DNA of 64,000 bases from Succinivibrionaceae bacterium (GTDB lineage Bacteria; Pseudomonadota; Gammaproteobacteria; Enterobacterales; Succinivibrionaceae): the NCBI GenBank assembly GCA_016284235.1, contig JAEEOK010000018.1, forward strand, positions 1 to 64,000, in the 5' to 3' direction. The position numbers were made by a program, and so were the translations under genes. A model generated the notes under the pieces. The model saw only the letters and a program-made list of their open reading frames with translations, made no database searches and had not been told where the DNA came from. The number at the start of each line of letters is the position of its first letter. Position 1 is the stretch's first letter. Of this stretch, positions 1-15,645 are shown in pieces.

Positions 1-639
1 TAAAAACAACATGTTATCCCTCACGAGCGAGAATAATGATCTGTGTCACATAATTTAAGATAATTTGATCCACTTCACAATTTAACTGTTCATTTTTTAA
101 TCAAAGGTTTCATTTGAATCCATTAACTTTATATAAGCTTCCCTGTATTCATGTGTGAGGTCGTTAATCTGTTATTAAAGCTGCTGGTTTTTCATTCATA
201 TCTTTTTGCAGAAGAATCGTAACTCATTGAAATTAAAAGCATTTATATTTTTCTTATGTAAGTTTTATTTGAGTAAATATCTTACATAATATATACTAAA
301 ATACTGAGAACAATAAATGCAGGCAAAAAACTCAGGAGAAATCAGAGCTAAAATCATCCATCAGTCTCATAAGAATGGTGATATCCGCGCTCTTGAAAAA
401 AAAACTGTATATAATTCAGGCAAACTGCAATGTGCATTAGTGTTGTATATCGCTCTCTATTATATAAAATCACTAATTCATTCTGGCTCTGTTAAGGAAT
501 AGTGTTGCTCCGGGAACCGGCATGATACATACATGCACAAATTCATCTGGCAAAAAAATCTACTTTTTAAGTTAAAAATAAATACTTATGAAATGTATTG
601 GTTTCTGCGGTATCAACACTTTTGTTCAACAGTGCCAAT

Positions 640-664
640 AAAAAAACCGGCTCATAACGCCGGT
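640..664 (-). terminator. Rho-independent terminator downstream of secG
   Basis: Stem ACCGGC/GCCGGT followed on the minus strand by a T-run. Confidence 0.7.
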
Positions 665-723
665 ATTAAATTAAAAAAACAACATTGCAAAATCAGATCT
701 TCTTTATAACAACTGCAAAAGGA

Positions 724-1524
724 TCATTTATCAGAAACTACGTCTTTTGAAACAGCCGCATCAGATTGCTTTAAAGCTTCGGTCTGCTCCTTGAGCTTTG
801 CCGCATTATCGGCTGCCTGCTGCTTTAAGGCTTCGGTCTGCTCCTTGAGCTTTGCTGCATTATCGGCCGCCTGCTGCTTTAAAGCTTCGGTCTGCTCCTT
901 GAGCTTTGCCGCCTCATCGGACGCCTGCTGCTTTAAGGCTTCGGTCTGCTCCTTGAGCTTTGCCGCTTCATCGGATGCCTGCTGCTTTAAGGCTTCGGTC
1001 TGCTCCTTGAGCTTTGCCACCTCATCGGCTGCCTGCTGCTTTAAGGCTTCGGTCTGCCCGTTAACATCAAGAGAACGTGATACATCCTGATCGGCTTTAG
1101 AAGGGTCTGTTGCCGTACCGGCACTTTCTGCTTCAGTCGCCGTTTTTTTCTCATCAATAGCCTTTACCCCGACGTCTGAATTTTCAGTTGGAAGATCAGA
1201 TGAATTCTCCTCCTTCTTATCGGCGGAATCAGCACCTGTGGCTGCCTGATCTGCAATACTCTGAAGATTATCAAAATCTGTACTGCCGTGATCCTGATGA
1301 GCATAGAGAGCGGTAATACCTAAACTTATAATGAAAAAAAGAGCAGCCAGAACAGCAGTTGAGTGAGTCAGAAAGTTTCCGCTTCCAACAGAACCGAATA
1401 CTGTATTAGACGCGCCGGCACCAAAGGAAGCACCCATGCTTGCACCCTTTCCATGCTGAAGAAGAATCAAACCGATAAGAACAATCGACACCATCAGATA
1501 AAGGGCTAACAACACACTATACAT
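724..1524 (-). CDS. secG: Preprotein translocase subunit SecG with repeat-rich C-terminal extension
   Basis: N-terminus MYSVLLALYLMVSIVLIGLILLQHGKGASMGASFGAGASNTVFGS is typical SecG; located after glmM as in E. coli. Confidence 0.93.
   Translation of the reverse strand: MYSVLLALYLMVSIVLIGLILLQHGKGASMGASFGAGASNTVFGSVGSGNFLTHSTAVLAALFFIISLGITALYAHQDHGSTDFDNLQSIADQAATGADSADKKEENSSDLPTENSDVGVKAIDEKKTATEAESAGTATDPSKADQDVSRSLDVNGQTEALKQQAADEVAKLKEQTEALKQQASDEAAKLKEQTEALKQQASDEAAKLKEQTEALKQQAADNAAKLKEQTEALKQQAADNAAKLKEQTEALKQSDAAVSKDVVSDK
768..1060 (-). repeat. 54-bp tandem repeat in secG encoding about 6 copies of (A/K)AKLKEQTEALKQQA(S/A)DEA
   Basis: Direct repeat visible in DNA and protein. Confidence 0.9.
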
Positions 1525-1647
1525 TACAATATATCCTACTTACGAAAATAAATTCAGAACATCACAATTCTGAATATTAAAAACAAAAAAAAACACGGCA
1601 GATCTTACTATATCTGTAAATTTTAACAAGGTTTTTACAGAAATCAG

Positions 1648-2970
1648 TTAAATCAGATCTGCAATATAGGTTGCCATTTCATTTACAAGTTTTCCGTCAG
1701 AACCTTCAACCATAACACGTATCAGAGGCTCGGTTCCTGATTTTCTCAGAAGAACTCTGCCCTGCTCGCCAAGTCTGGCTTCTGCCTCCTTGACGGCATC
1801 GATAACTTTCGGATCATGAAGAGGATCCATTCCGTCAACAAACTTCTTGTTAATCAGTACCTGAGGGAACATTACCAGGTCCTTTCTTGCCTCTTTCAGA
1901 GTTTTTCCTGTCCGGGAAAGAGCCTTGAGTACCTGAAGAGCTGATACAATTCCGTCTCCTGTTGTGGAATGGTCCAGACTTATAATATGACCGGAATTTT
2001 CACCTCCAAGCCGCCAGTCTCTCTGCTGAAGCTGTTCCAGCACATAACGGTCGCCAACGGCAGATCGTGCAAAAGGTATATTAAGACGCCTGAGAGCCAG
2101 TTCAAATCCTAAATTTGACATGAGCGTACCGACAACACCGCCGTTAAGTTTGTTAAGCTGCTTGAGCGACGAAGCAATAATGTAAAGAATTCCGTCACCA
2201 TCGATAAGTGTACCGTCAGAATCCACCATCATTACACGATCACCGTCACCATCAAAGGCAATACCCATATCCGCTCCGGTATCAAGAACCTTCGCTATAA
2301 GTTTTTCAGGATGAGTTGATCCTACCTTGTCATTGATATTGATACCGTCAGGTTCACAGCCGATTGCTGTAACAGATGCTCCAAGTTCCGAAAAAACAGC
2401 CGGAGCAATATGATGAGTAGCACCGTTGGCACAGTCAAGAACTATGCGGCATCCGGACAAATCCTTGTCGGAAGGGAAAGTGCTTTTACAAAATTCTATA
2501 TATCTGCCGGGAGCATCCTCTATCACTGAGGAACGTCCGAGCAGCCAGGATTCAACGCACTTGAAATCCTGATCAATCATATTTTCAATTTCTGATTCCA
2601 CTTCATCAGGAAGTTTTGTTCCAAAAGCGGAAAAGAACTTGATCCCGTTGTCATAGAACGGATTATGCGACGCACTGATAACAACGCCGGCATTACACCT
2701 GAAAGCCCTTGTAAGATAGGCTACTGCAGGCGTTGGCATCACACCGGCCAGAATCGAGTGTATTCCCGCAGCAGAAAAACCGGCCTCCAGTGCAGACTGA
2801 AGCATAAATCCGGATATACGTGTGTCCTGACCGATAAGTACTCTCTTGGTACCCTGTCTCGCCAAAACAACACCGGCGGCATAACCTAAACGCAGCACGA
2901 AATCCGGTGTTATAGGATAGTTACCCACAGCACCTCGAACTCCGTCAGTTCCAAAATATTTTCTTTCCAT
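1648..2970 (-). CDS. glmM: Phosphoglucosamine mutase
   Basis: [13 protein letters not shown]..., active-site motif ISASHNP, metal loop DGDGDR. Confidence 0.97.
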   Translation of the reverse strand: MERKYFGTDGVRGAVGNYPITPDFVLRLGYAAGVVLARQGTKRVLIGQDTRISGFMLQSALEAGFSAAGIHSILAGVMPTPAVAYLTRAFRCNAGVVISASHNPFYDNGIKFFSAFGTKLPDEVESEIENMIDQDFKCVESWLLGRSSVIEDAPGRYIEFCKSTFPSDKDLSGCRIVLDCANGATHHIAPAVFSELGASVTAIGCEPDGININDKVGSTHPEKLIAKVLDTGADMGIAFDGDGDRVMMVDSDGTLIDGDGILYIIASSLKQLNKLNGGVVGTLMSNLGFELALRRLNIPFARSAVGDRYVLEQLQQRDWRLGGENSGHIISLDHSTTGDGIVSALQVLKALSRTGKTLKEARKDLVMFPQVLINKKFVDGMDPLHDPKVIDAVKEAEARLGEQGRVLLRKSGTEPLIRVMVEGSDGKLVNEMATYIADLI

Positions 2971-3831
2971 TTACTTCTTTATCTTCTGTTTTGAATACTT
3001 GCTGGCATACATGAAAACCTTGAGAGCTTCGGCCATTTCCTTTACGTCATGAACTCTGAGAATATCGGCTCCCTTCTCCACTGCAAAGAGATTTGCCGCT
3101 ATCGAACCTGCAAGACGATTTTCAGTGTTGACTTTGAGAAGATCACCTATCATTGATTTACGTGACATTCCAACCAGAACAGGAAGCGCAAAACTTCTCA
3201 AGCGATCGAGCTGACCGAGAAGTTTGTAGTTCTGCTCAATATTCTTTCCGAATCCGAAACCCGGATCAATTATGATATTCTCACGTCTGATACCGGTATT
3301 CAGGCAGTTATGAATTCGCTCGTAAAGAAAAGATGAAATTTCTCCAAGAAGATCTTCATAAGCAATATTCTGCTGCATTGTTTTAGGATCTTCACCCAGC
3401 ATATGCTGAAGACAGACGGGACATCCGTATTCGGCAACGACCTCCATCGCTCCAGGACGTCTCAGTGCTCTTACATCATTTATCATGGATGCACCGGACT
3501 CAAGAGCCGCTCTCATAACCGCAGGAGAGGATGTATCCACACTTATCCAGACATCAGTATTTTCCGCTATGGCCTGCACAACGGGAATTACACGTCTCAG
3601 CTCCTCCTCTTCGGTTACAGGATCACTGCCAGGTCTGGTTGATTCACCGCCGACATCAACAATTGAAGCACCGGCCAGCACCATGTCCTTGGCATGCTGC
3701 AAAGCAGAATCAACAGAACTGAATCTGCTTCCGTCATAGAACGAATCAGGGGTAACATTCAGAATACCCATGATCTTGGGTTGGCTTAAATCTAAAACCT
3801 TGCCCTTGTACTCAAGCTTTGTTACAGCCAT
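2971..3831 (-). CDS. folP: Dihydropteroate synthase
   Basis: MGILNVTPDSFYDGS, VDVGGESTRPGS motifs. Confidence 0.97.
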   Translation of the reverse strand: MAVTKLEYKGKVLDLSQPKIMGILNVTPDSFYDGSRFSSVDSALQHAKDMVLAGASIVDVGGESTRPGSDPVTEEEELRRVIPVVQAIAENTDVWISVDTSSPAVMRAALESGASMINDVRALRRPGAMEVVAEYGCPVCLQHMLGEDPKTMQQNIAYEDLLGEISSFLYERIHNCLNTGIRRENIIIDPGFGFGKNIEQNYKLLGQLDRLRSFALPVLVGMSRKSMIGDLLKVNTENRLAGSIAANLFAVEKGADILRVHDVKEMAEALKVFMYASKYSKQKIKK

Positions 3832-3863
3832 ACTTCTCCTTCCATCAGCATGAAAAGACTGTT

Positions 3864-5954
3864 TTACTTATCATCAGAAGTGCTATCTGATTTATCCTTC
3901 TTGTCAGTTTCCACATCAGACCAGTCATCGACACCGTCATCACTAGCCGATGCTGTTGAAGAATTATTTTCGACTGATGCTTTCACGTCGTCATTTTCGG
4001 ATTTCTGCTCCTGACTGCCGGCAGAATTTTTTTCATTCTGCTCAGCCTTTGAGGCCTCTTCACTTATATCAACCGTGACGGTCTCATTCTTTCTGACCTT
4101 GCTCATCTGTGTATCATCTTTCGGCTTCTGTGCATCATCCCGCTCCTCCTGAGGCTCTCTGACCGGGCGACGCGCCATGAGATCATCAAGCTGAGCTGAA
4201 TCAATGGTTTCAAACTTGAGAAGAGCATCTTTCATAGAATGAAGGATATCCATATTCTCCTTGATAAGAGTTTCAGCCACCTTGTAATTTTCTATGATAA
4301 TCTTATGAACCTCTTCATCAATGAGCTTTGCAGTATCATCTGACATATGCTTGGTTTTGGTCACGCTCTTGCCGAGAAACACCTCTCCGGCCTCTTCAGT
4401 ATAAAGGATAGGTCCGAGAAGATCTGACATACCCCACTGGGTAACCATCTTTCTGGCTATACCGGTGGCGCGCTCAATATCATTGGAGGCACCGGTTGAA
4501 ACCTTGTCGCGGCCATATATTATTTCCTCGGCAATGCGGCCGCCGAACAGTGAGGCAATATTGGCACAAAGATATGCTCTGCTCTGACTCCAGCGGTCTG
4601 CCTCAGGTATAAACATTGTCACACCAAGGGCTCGTCCGCGCGGAACTATCGACACCTTGTAAACAGGATCATGTTCCGGAAGGAGTCTGCCAACTATTGC
4701 ATGACCTGACTCATGATACGCAGTCATTTCCATCTCTTCATTGCTCATGATCATGGACTTGCGCTCAGTACCCATCAGAAGTTTGTCTTTGGCAAGTTCA
4801 AACTCGTGCATGGAAACAAGTCTGAGATTTGCTCTTGCAGCAAAAAGAGCTGCCTCATTGACAAGATTGTGTAAATCAGCACCGGAAAAACCAGGAGTAC
4901 TTCTTGCCAGCACCGCCGGATCAACATCCTTCGCCAAAGGAACATTCTTCATATGAACATTAAGAATTGCCTCACGGCCTTTGATATCAGGCAGTGTCAC
5001 GTAAACCTGACGATCGAATCGTCCAGGACGCTGCAGGGCCGGATCCAGAACATCAGGCCTGTTGGTAGCCGCTATTACAATCACAGAGTCTCTTTCATCA
5101 AAACCGTCCATTTCGACAAGCATCTGATTAAGAGTCTGCTCACGTTCATCGTTACCGCCGCCGAGTCCGGCACCGCGCTGACGACCGACTGCATCTATTT
5201 CGTCAATAAAAATGATGCAAGGTGCACAGCTTTTCGCCTTGGCAAACATATCTCTTACACGGGCAGCACCGACACCCACAAACATTTCCACAAAATCAGA
5301 ACCGGAAATAGAGAAGAACGGAACCTTGGCCTCGCCTGCTATGGCCTTGGCAAGAAGAGTCTTACCGGTGCCCGGAGGACCGACCATGAGAACACCCTTT
5401 GGAATCTTGCCTCCGAGTTTTCTGTACTTGTCCGGTTCTTTAAGAAAATCTACAACCTCTGCAACTTCAGCCTTTGCCTCATCGCATCCGGCCACATCAT
5501 CAAATCCGGTATTGATCTCCTCAGGAGAGAGCATCCTTGCACGGCTCTTGCCGAAATTGGTAGCCTTGCTTCCGCCGCCCTGCATCTGACGCATGAAATA
5601 AAGCCAGACACCGATAAGAAGAATAAGAGGAAGCCATGACATCAGTACACCGGAAAGGAAACCTGACGACTCCTCGTATTCACCTGTAGTTTTGACATTA
5701 TGCTCTCTGAGTTTTTCAAGAAGTCCGCCGTCATACACCGGAATTACAGTATTGAAAGGAGTTCCTCCGGAAAGTCTGCCGGTAATATTTCTGCCATCCT
5801 TGATATTAACAGAGGCGACCTCGTTATTGAGAACCTTGTTAACAAAATCGGTATAATCAAGATTGTTATCAGAATATCCGTCCGAGCTTATTGACTGAAT
5901 AAGAGCCATTATTATCACAGCAAATATCAGCCAAACAAGTATATGCTTTGCCAT
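3864..5954 (-). CDS. ftsH: ATP-dependent zinc metalloprotease FtsH
   Basis: Walker [14 protein letters not shown] zinc site, AAA SRH; acidic/charged C-terminal tail. Confidence 0.97.
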   Translation of the reverse strand: MAKHILVWLIFAVIIMALIQSISSDGYSDNNLDYTDFVNKVLNNEVASVNIKDGRNITGRLSGGTPFNTVIPVYDGGLLEKLREHNVKTTGEYEESSGFLSGVLMSWLPLILLIGVWLYFMRQMQGGGSKATNFGKSRARMLSPEEINTGFDDVAGCDEAKAEVAEVVDFLKEPDKYRKLGGKIPKGVLMVGPPGTGKTLLAKAIAGEAKVPFFSISGSDFVEMFVGVGAARVRDMFAKAKSCAPCIIFIDEIDAVGRQRGAGLGGGNDEREQTLNQMLVEMDGFDERDSVIVIAATNRPDVLDPALQRPGRFDRQVYVTLPDIKGREAILNVHMKNVPLAKDVDPAVLARSTPGFSGADLHNLVNEAALFAARANLRLVSMHEFELAKDKLLMGTERKSMIMSNEEMEMTAYHESGHAIVGRLLPEHDPVYKVSIVPRGRALGVTMFIPEADRWSQSRAYLCANIASLFGGRIAEEIIYGRDKVSTGASNDIERATGIARKMVTQWGMSDLLGPILYTEEAGEVFLGKSVTKTKHMSDDTAKLIDEEVHKIIIENYKVAETLIKENMDILHSMKDALLKFETIDSAQLDDLMARRPVREPQEERDDAQKPKDDTQMSKVRKNETVTVDISEEASKAEQNEKNSAGSQEQKSENDDVKASVENNSSTASASDDGVDDWSDVETDKKDKSDSTSDDK

Positions 5955-6242
5955 TATGTTATTAAATAATCCTTATCTAATTCTACCCTGCCGATCTGAC
6001 ACTCATCCCGGAAGAACCGTAAAATAAAACATCCGGTACTGCAGACCTGGATCTTTATTCCCGAGACACACCGACCTCAATCACAATGAACATCGAAACA
6101 ATACAGAAAACATCCGGTTCATAATGATAAATTCAGAGCACAGTTACTCAAATTATGCCCATTGTATCACAAAAAAACTATTAACTGTACGGCACATCCA
6201 AACACGATTCCGCATGCAGAAAGGTTTTAATAATTTGATATT

Positions 6243-6956
6243 TCAATCATTTTTCAGATCCGGCTGTTCATCCATATCCAGATCTTCAAACTCTGCCATT
6301 TTTCTCTGGCGTTCCTGTTCGGCTTCGGAAAGTTTAAAGCCGGTAGCCACGTAATATACCTCGCGTGAACGAGCTCTTGATGCATCAGGTTTCCTGATTT
6401 TTACAGTTTTGAAAAGCCTGCGGACTGTCTTCAGATAATCCTCTGTACCCTCACCGTTGAAGACTTTTACGACAAAGGAGCCACCATCGGCAAGAACATC
6501 AATACACATATCAAGTGCAAGTTCCACGAGATACATCGCTTTTGGCTGATCCACACCTGTGGTTCCCGACATATTAGGAGCCATATCAGAAAGAACAACG
6601 TCGACCCTGTCTGAGCCGACAAGCTTTTTCAATTCTTCAAGAACCTGGCTGTCTCTGAAATCACCCTGAATAAAATCAACACCTGTTATAGGTCGCATCG
6701 GAAGCAGATCACATGCTACAACTCTCCCTTTGCGGCCTATGCATTTTACTGCGTACTCCGACCATCCGCCCGGTGCGGCACCTAAATCAACCACCGTCAT
6801 GGATGGACCGATAACATGGTCTTTTCCCTGAATTTCCTCAAGTTTAAAGTGTGCACGGCTGCGCAATCCCTGTCGATGAGCCTCCTGAACATACTGATCG
6901 CTGAAATGCTCTTTCAGCCATCTTGTCTGCGATGATGTACGCTTTTTTTCTGTCAT
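6243..6956 (-). CDS. rlmE: 23S rRNA 2'-O-ribose methyltransferase RlmE (FtsJ/RrmJ)
   Basis: [26 protein letters not shown]; synteny with ftsH. Confidence 0.95.
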   Translation of the reverse strand: MTEKKRTSSQTRWLKEHFSDQYVQEAHRQGLRSRAHFKLEEIQGKDHVIGPSMTVVDLGAAPGGWSEYAVKCIGRKGRVVACDLLPMRPITGVDFIQGDFRDSQVLEELKKLVGSDRVDVVLSDMAPNMSGTTGVDQPKAMYLVELALDMCIDVLADGGSFVVKVFNGEGTEDYLKTVRRLFKTVKIRKPDASRARSREVYYVATGFKLSEAEQERQRKMAEFEDLDMDEQPDLKND

Positions 6957-7516
6957 AAGTAATAACGCATAATAATGTTTACAATATCAAGAAGTTTGAC
7001 AAATCATTTGATCAAACCCCGCCCCTTTTCTCTATAAAAAAGTCAACCCTGTCAGCCACCCGTCACCTGAAGGAAACGGGGGTATAACTGTCCGGTCGCA
7101 GTAACGGATGTTGTTTCTTCAACATTTAATCACTAATATGTACCGCTGCATAAAATGGTGCTGATCGCACGGCGGCTGACAGCACCTTCGCAGCAATGCC
7201 CACCCGATTGTGACTTCACCGGGTATTTGACAATTTTTCAAGTTTATTCCCGTCCCGCGCAGATCATACCTCCGATACTGTCGTGATACCTGAACCGGTG
7301 AGTTTTATTTATGCACAGGTACTGAAAATTCTCTGTCAGGATGTGCCTACTTTACCACAAGAATCTCAATTCAACACGGATCTTTTTCAGCACGGCATTA
7401 CAACAGTTCCGGCCGATCAGATTGCACAGCACTCCTGTTTTAAAGTAAAATTGCCTCAGTCACGGCAGTTTGATACGTACATCTGCCATATGTCTTTCAA
7501 CAGATTAGGAGCTCTT

Positions 7517-7978
7517 ATGAAGAAGGTTGAACTCTTTGCAGACGGTTCATGTTTGAAGAATCCTGGACCAGGAGGTTTCGGTACAATACTGAAATACAAA
7601 AATAAAAGCAAGGAACTTTCAGCCGGATTTGACAATACCACCAACAACGCCATGGAATTGCTCGGAGTAATCAACGGTCTTGCGTGTCTCAAGGAACCAT
7701 GTGAAGTCAACGTTGTCACCGACAGCAAGTATGTAGTTGACGGAATAAGCCAGTGGCTTCCTAAATGGAAGGCAAACAACTGGAAAACTGTCGATAAGAA
7801 GGATGTCAAAAACAGAGAATTATGGGTAATGCTCGATGAGCAGCTCAACCGTCACAAAGTCTCAACTTTCTGGATCAAGGGGCACAACGGACATCCTGAA
7901 AACGAGCGCTGCGACGAAATGGCCAGAGAGTGCGCAAGCAGGCTGAAATTAGCCAAAGAACTGGAAAACAGCAGATAG
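7517..7978 (+). CDS. rnhA: Ribonuclease HI
   Basis: FADGSCLKNPGPGGFG, TTNNAMEL, VTDSKYV, GHNGHPENERCDEMA. Start placed at the internal ATG of ORF 7283..7978. Confidence 0.93.
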   Translation: MKKVELFADGSCLKNPGPGGFGTILKYKNKSKELSAGFDNTTNNAMELLGVINGLACLKEPCEVNVVTDSKYVVDGISQWLPKWKANNWKTVDKKDVKNRELWVMLDEQLNRHKVSTFWIKGHNGHPENERCDEMARECASRLKLAKELENSR

Positions 7979-8041
7979 ACAGATTTTATTTTCACTTCTC
8001 TGTCCAATCAGCATCGGAAATAAAAATGAATTAAAACTTTC

Positions 8042-8090
8042 ACAAACCTTAGGACTAGGCAATCTCCTTGTTCTAAGGTTTGTTTCTTTT
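8042..8090 (+). terminator. Rho-independent terminator of rnhA
   Basis: Perfect 11-bp stem ACAAACCTTAG/CTAAGGTTTGT then T-rich. Confidence 0.75.
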
Positions 8091-8184
8091 CAAATCATAT
8101 CAAAATTTCACCTGTTTTCAGGGAAAAATCAGATATTTCAATTCCTTTTTTAACGTAAAACTCTGCGAGTTCTTTGCAAAATTA

Positions 8185-11942
<3,758 letters not shown>

Positions 11943-12148
11943 TCAATAACAAGAATTTTATTTTCCGAAATTCCGGACTGCAGTTCACCAGAAGATATCG
12001 CGCACCATCCGAAATATAAAATAAACCCGGTAAAACGGTTTGTTTCATCCCCAAAAGTCCTGGAAGTACATATCAGATCCGGACATAATCAGCTGCTGAC
12101 TGTCTCAACCGGAGAAGTAAAAAAAAACAGATTTCAAAAAACAAATTA

Positions 12149-12170
12149 AAAACCCGGAATCCCCGGGTTA
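12149..12170 (-). terminator. Rho-independent terminator of zipA
   Basis: AACCCGG/CCGGGTT stem followed by T-run on the minus strand. Confidence 0.65.
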
Positions 12171-12215
12171 AAAAAATCTCTTATTTTAAATCTTAAAAAG
12201 ATAACGAAAACATTC

Positions 12216-12983
12216 CTACTGACGATCGTATGCCTTCATCTGACTGAGATAATCAGAAATCACGTCATCAGTCATAGGACGAAGCTCCTTAGTGCAAAGC
12301 AGACCATCCAGGGAGGTATTGATGCTTTTCACGTGATTTATAATATCGCTGAAACGAGCTTCGGCAGATCCGGGTTCCGGCATAAACATGATCACACATA
12401 TGCCCTTGGTGGACCATTCAGCATTTGAAATCTCACTGCCGGTAATGCCCTTAGGAAAGGTTCCGGGCTTAATCATGCTGCTGACTCTGAAAAGTTCTCT
12501 TCCGGTAACAGGATCATTGTAATAAACAATGTCATACTTGCCTATAGCGAGATTTTCTCTCTTGAACACATCCCTGAGCTGTGCAAACGTAAACGGACGG
12601 TGATCACGGCTGACTATGTTGAACTGATAATACTTTGCCCAGGCCTGTTTCGGACTGTCAGCAGTATTCATGGCAGTTTCAGAAGCTGAAGATGAAGCTC
12701 CGGCGGAAGGCTCCTTGGAAACATCAGATCCCTGATCAATCTGCTTCTCAAACTTGAAAGTCTGTTCAAATTCCTTTGAATCTCTTTTTATCGTTTTGAC
12801 CGGTCCAACAGTACCGTCATCATCAGGCAGATTGGCGGCAACTTCGCGTCCGTATTTCAAATGACGCTGGAGTTTTCTGTTCTTGTATGAGGTGTAGATC
12901 ATATAACCGACGCCATACATAACAACTATACCGATAAATACAAACAAAACGACACGCATGCCGATGCCGTTAGCGCTTTCCAT
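12216..12983 (-). CDS. zipA: Cell division protein ZipA
   Basis: N-terminal TM, C-terminal ZipA FtsZ-binding-like domain (FNIVSRDHRPFTFAQLRDVF...); located between ligA and cysZ. Start chosen at MESANGIGM. Confidence 0.85.
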   Translation of the reverse strand: MESANGIGMRVVLFVFIGIVVMYGVGYMIYTSYKNRKLQRHLKYGREVAANLPDDDGTVGPVKTIKRDSKEFEQTFKFEKQIDQGSDVSKEPSAGASSSASETAMNTADSPKQAWAKYYQFNIVSRDHRPFTFAQLRDVFKRENLAIGKYDIVYYNDPVTGRELFRVSSMIKPGTFPKGITGSEISNAEWSTKGICVIMFMPEPGSAEARFSDIINHVKSINTSLDGLLCTKELRPMTDDVISDYLSQMKAYDRQ

Positions 12984-13539
12984 ATAAACTATGCAATCCC
13001 GGGTTGAAATATTGACACGAATACCAAGTTGTTTAAATCCTAAAGGGCAGACAGAATAATTTTTATTCACTGTCTTTAAGATTCCAAAACTAAACTAGAT
13101 TATAGTGTAGCATATTTTTTACTGTCAAGCATTAGAGAATGCTGACAACGGATGCCGCAAATCCGTCTCTTGACGTAAACCGTCAGTCATTTTTAACCAG
13201 ACTGACTGCCGGACTTTTTTGTCAAATACGGCCACAGTTAGTACACCGATCTTTAAATCCGCGAGGATCGTCAGAAACATAACCGGAAGGTTTTGAACCC
13301 TGTACGAAAATCCTGCATATGCCAGCCGGAAAAGTCTTGTCAGCTCGGATCTGCACATATGTTAATTCTAAAAAACGCAGGAATTTGATGCCTGCCGTGA
13401 ACGGCAGGCGGAAAGCCGGCATAATGCATAGCATTCAACCGATATGTTAAAATGCAAAGTCCAAGCTGCAGACATGACACCGGTGGTAAACCGGACTCTG
13501 TGCATACTTGAGGATCTTTTATAACCGTCAGGCAGAAAA

Positions 13540-14361
13540 ATGTTAAAAAAATTTGGAATCTACTACTTGTTATATGGAATAAAAATGCTCAGATTCAAAG
13601 AAATCCGGAGCTACGTTTTAATTCCGCTGATCGTAAACATTCTGATTTTCGCCTTTGCAACCGCATATGTATGGCACAAGGCATCGGAACTGGCAGAGTA
13701 CATAGAATTCGAACTTCCGGACTGGCTTGCCTTCTGCCAGTATCTTATCATTCCTCTGGCTCTGCTTGTCTTTATGGTCATAGCATATTATATGTTTGCC
13801 ACTGTCGCAGGAATTCTCGCAGCACCGTTTAACGGCGCACTGGCAGGAAAGGCAGATGAAATCATCCAGCAGAGAAAACTCAGGGATGAACCGGTTTCAG
13901 CAACATTAAAAGACGTGCCGAGGATCATTGCACATACACTCAGAGTTCTGCTCTACACTCTGCCGAGAATGCTGCTGTCATTTCTCCTGCTTCTGATCCC
14001 TGTGGTCGGTTATATCGCCTGGCTCGCATTTTCAGGCTGGAATGTAGCTGTCGGTTATCTTGACTGTGCCGGAGATAACCACCACAAATCTCTCAGAGAA
14101 CTTATTCTGTCCATGAGAGAAAACCGGGTCGCATGCATCGGATTCGGCATATCCGTCTACTTCATGATGCTTGTGCCGTTTGTCAATATGATAATAATAC
14201 CGGCTGCAGTCTGCGGAAGCACAAAACTTCTTGCTGATCTGGACGGCGGCGCCATTACAGGTGACAAGGAAATTTTTGAACCGGTTCAGGAAGAAAAAGA
14301 AGAATCCGATCGAACAGAAGAACTGCAAACAGAGGAACAGCCGACCGGTGAGGCTGATTAA
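13540..14361 (+). CDS. cysZ: CysZ-family sulfate transporter/membrane protein
   Basis: EI24/CysZ-like TM protein, divergent from zipA as in E. coli. Confidence 0.82.
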   Translation: MLKKFGIYYLLYGIKMLRFKEIRSYVLIPLIVNILIFAFATAYVWHKASELAEYIEFELPDWLAFCQYLIIPLALLVFMVIAYYMFATVAGILAAPFNGALAGKADEIIQQRKLRDEPVSATLKDVPRIIAHTLRVLLYTLPRMLLSFLLLLIPVVGYIAWLAFSGWNVAVGYLDCAGDNHHKSLRELILSMRENRVACIGFGISVYFMMLVPFVNMIIIPAAVCGSTKLLADLDGGAITGDKEIFEPVQEEKEESDRTEELQTEEQPTGEAD

Positions 14362-14499
14362 TCCGTATCCGGAGATTTCGGCAGATTCAGTAATCTGACC
14401 GAAACCGAACCCGGGCAGAAGGATGTTTCGCTGATGACAGCGGAATTATTTCATAGCAGATATCCTGCTGACACTGTCTGCCCGGCAGTTCTAATGTAT

Positions 14500-15633
14500 C
14501 TACAGTTTAGCATGCACCACGTGATCATGAGCCTGATCCAGAAGAAGTTTTGACTCCTTCATAAACTGTTCCGAGTATTCTCCGAAATATTCTCTGGCCT
14601 TGAGAAAACTTGATACAAAGGCATCCTTGTCCTGCGACTGGATGATTTTCAGGGAACTTTCCACAAACCGTGAATAATTTCTTATGGTTTCAATATTGCG
14701 ATGTGCAGAAAGAATAATATCCGCATAAAGATTAGGATCCTGGGCAAAAAGTCTGCCGACCATCATCAGTTCCAGACGATAGATAGGTGAACTGAGTTTA
14801 ATCAGACTGTCAAGATCAGCATTGGACTGTGCAAGAAAAACTCCATACGCATAAGTGGTAAAATGACGCAGTGCCTGGATAATGCTCATGGCTTCATCAT
14901 GCTCCAGGGCATTAACCTCTTCAATACGGGAACCCCATATTCTCATCTGAGCCAGCACCCACTGGCACTGTTCCGGAAATCTTCCTTCGCAGTACACAAT
15001 CACCTGTTTTGCCAGACTTGCTATATCAGGTCCGAACATAGGGTGCAGTCCCATAACCGGCCCCTTGTGCGTCTCGAGCATAGCCTTGAGCGGAGCAGAT
15101 TTAACAGAGGTGAAATCAGCAAGAATACAGTCCTCCGGCAGATCCTTAAGACCTCTGATTACATCTTCCGTGACATCAATCGGAACACAGACTATGACAA
15201 GACTCGGGTTTGCAAGAATTTTCGGGGCTTCATCCCAATTTCTCCGACTTAATGCATCAACCCTGTAACCTGATGCGCGGAAGGCATTGACAAATATTGA
15301 GCCCAGCTGTCCGTTGCCGCCTATAATCACTATATTGCGGCATGAGGGATTGACACACTTGAAGCCGGCATCATGCTCACTGCTGTATGATTCTCTCATC
15401 ACACGTCTGAGCACGTCCTCCACCATCTGCGGAGACAGTCCGTGCATCTGTGCATCATGGCGGCGCTTTGCAAGCATGCTTGCCTCTCTTTCAGGAGCAT
15501 ATACGGGAACACCGATGCGGCTCTTGACTTCACCAACCTTTGCCACAAGCTGAAGTCTTCTCTTTAGAATAGCTATCAGCTCCCGATCGGTTTTGTCTAT
15601 ATTTTCTCTTAGATTATCCAGTTCTTCATTCAT
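14500..15633 (-). CDS. tyrA: Bifunctional chorismate mutase/prephenate dehydrogenase
   Basis: N-terminal CM helix (LRENIDKTDRELIAILKRRLQL) plus IIGGNGQLGSIF NAD-binding domain. Confidence 0.94.
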   Translation of the reverse strand: MNEELDNLRENIDKTDRELIAILKRRLQLVAKVGEVKSRIGVPVYAPEREASMLAKRRHDAQMHGLSPQMVEDVLRRVMRESYSSEHDAGFKCVNPSCRNIVIIGGNGQLGSIFVNAFRASGYRVDALSRRNWDEAPKILANPSLVIVCVPIDVTEDVIRGLKDLPEDCILADFTSVKSAPLKAMLETHKGPVMGLHPMFGPDIASLAKQVIVYCEGRFPEQCQWVLAQMRIWGSRIEEVNALEHDEAMSIIQALRHFTTYAYGVFLAQSNADLDSLIKLSSPIYRLELMMVGRLFAQDPNLYADIILSAHRNIETIRNYSRFVESSLKIIQSQDKDAFVSSFLKAREYFGEYSEQFMKESKLLLDQAHDHVVHAKL

Positions 15634-15645
15634 GTTCTTATCAGC

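Noticed and set aside
317-502. 61-aa ORF near the window start
   Set aside because: Short, no recognisable motif or clear ribosome-binding context; insufficient support.
768-1060. CRISPR array
   Set aside because: The 54-bp repeats have no unique spacers and are in-frame coding repeats of secG.
4953-5639. 228-aa plus-strand ORF opposite ftsH
   Set aside because: Antisense to the strongly conserved ftsH coding sequence; the same applies to other ORFs listed opposite glmM, ligA, cheB, gltX and deaD.
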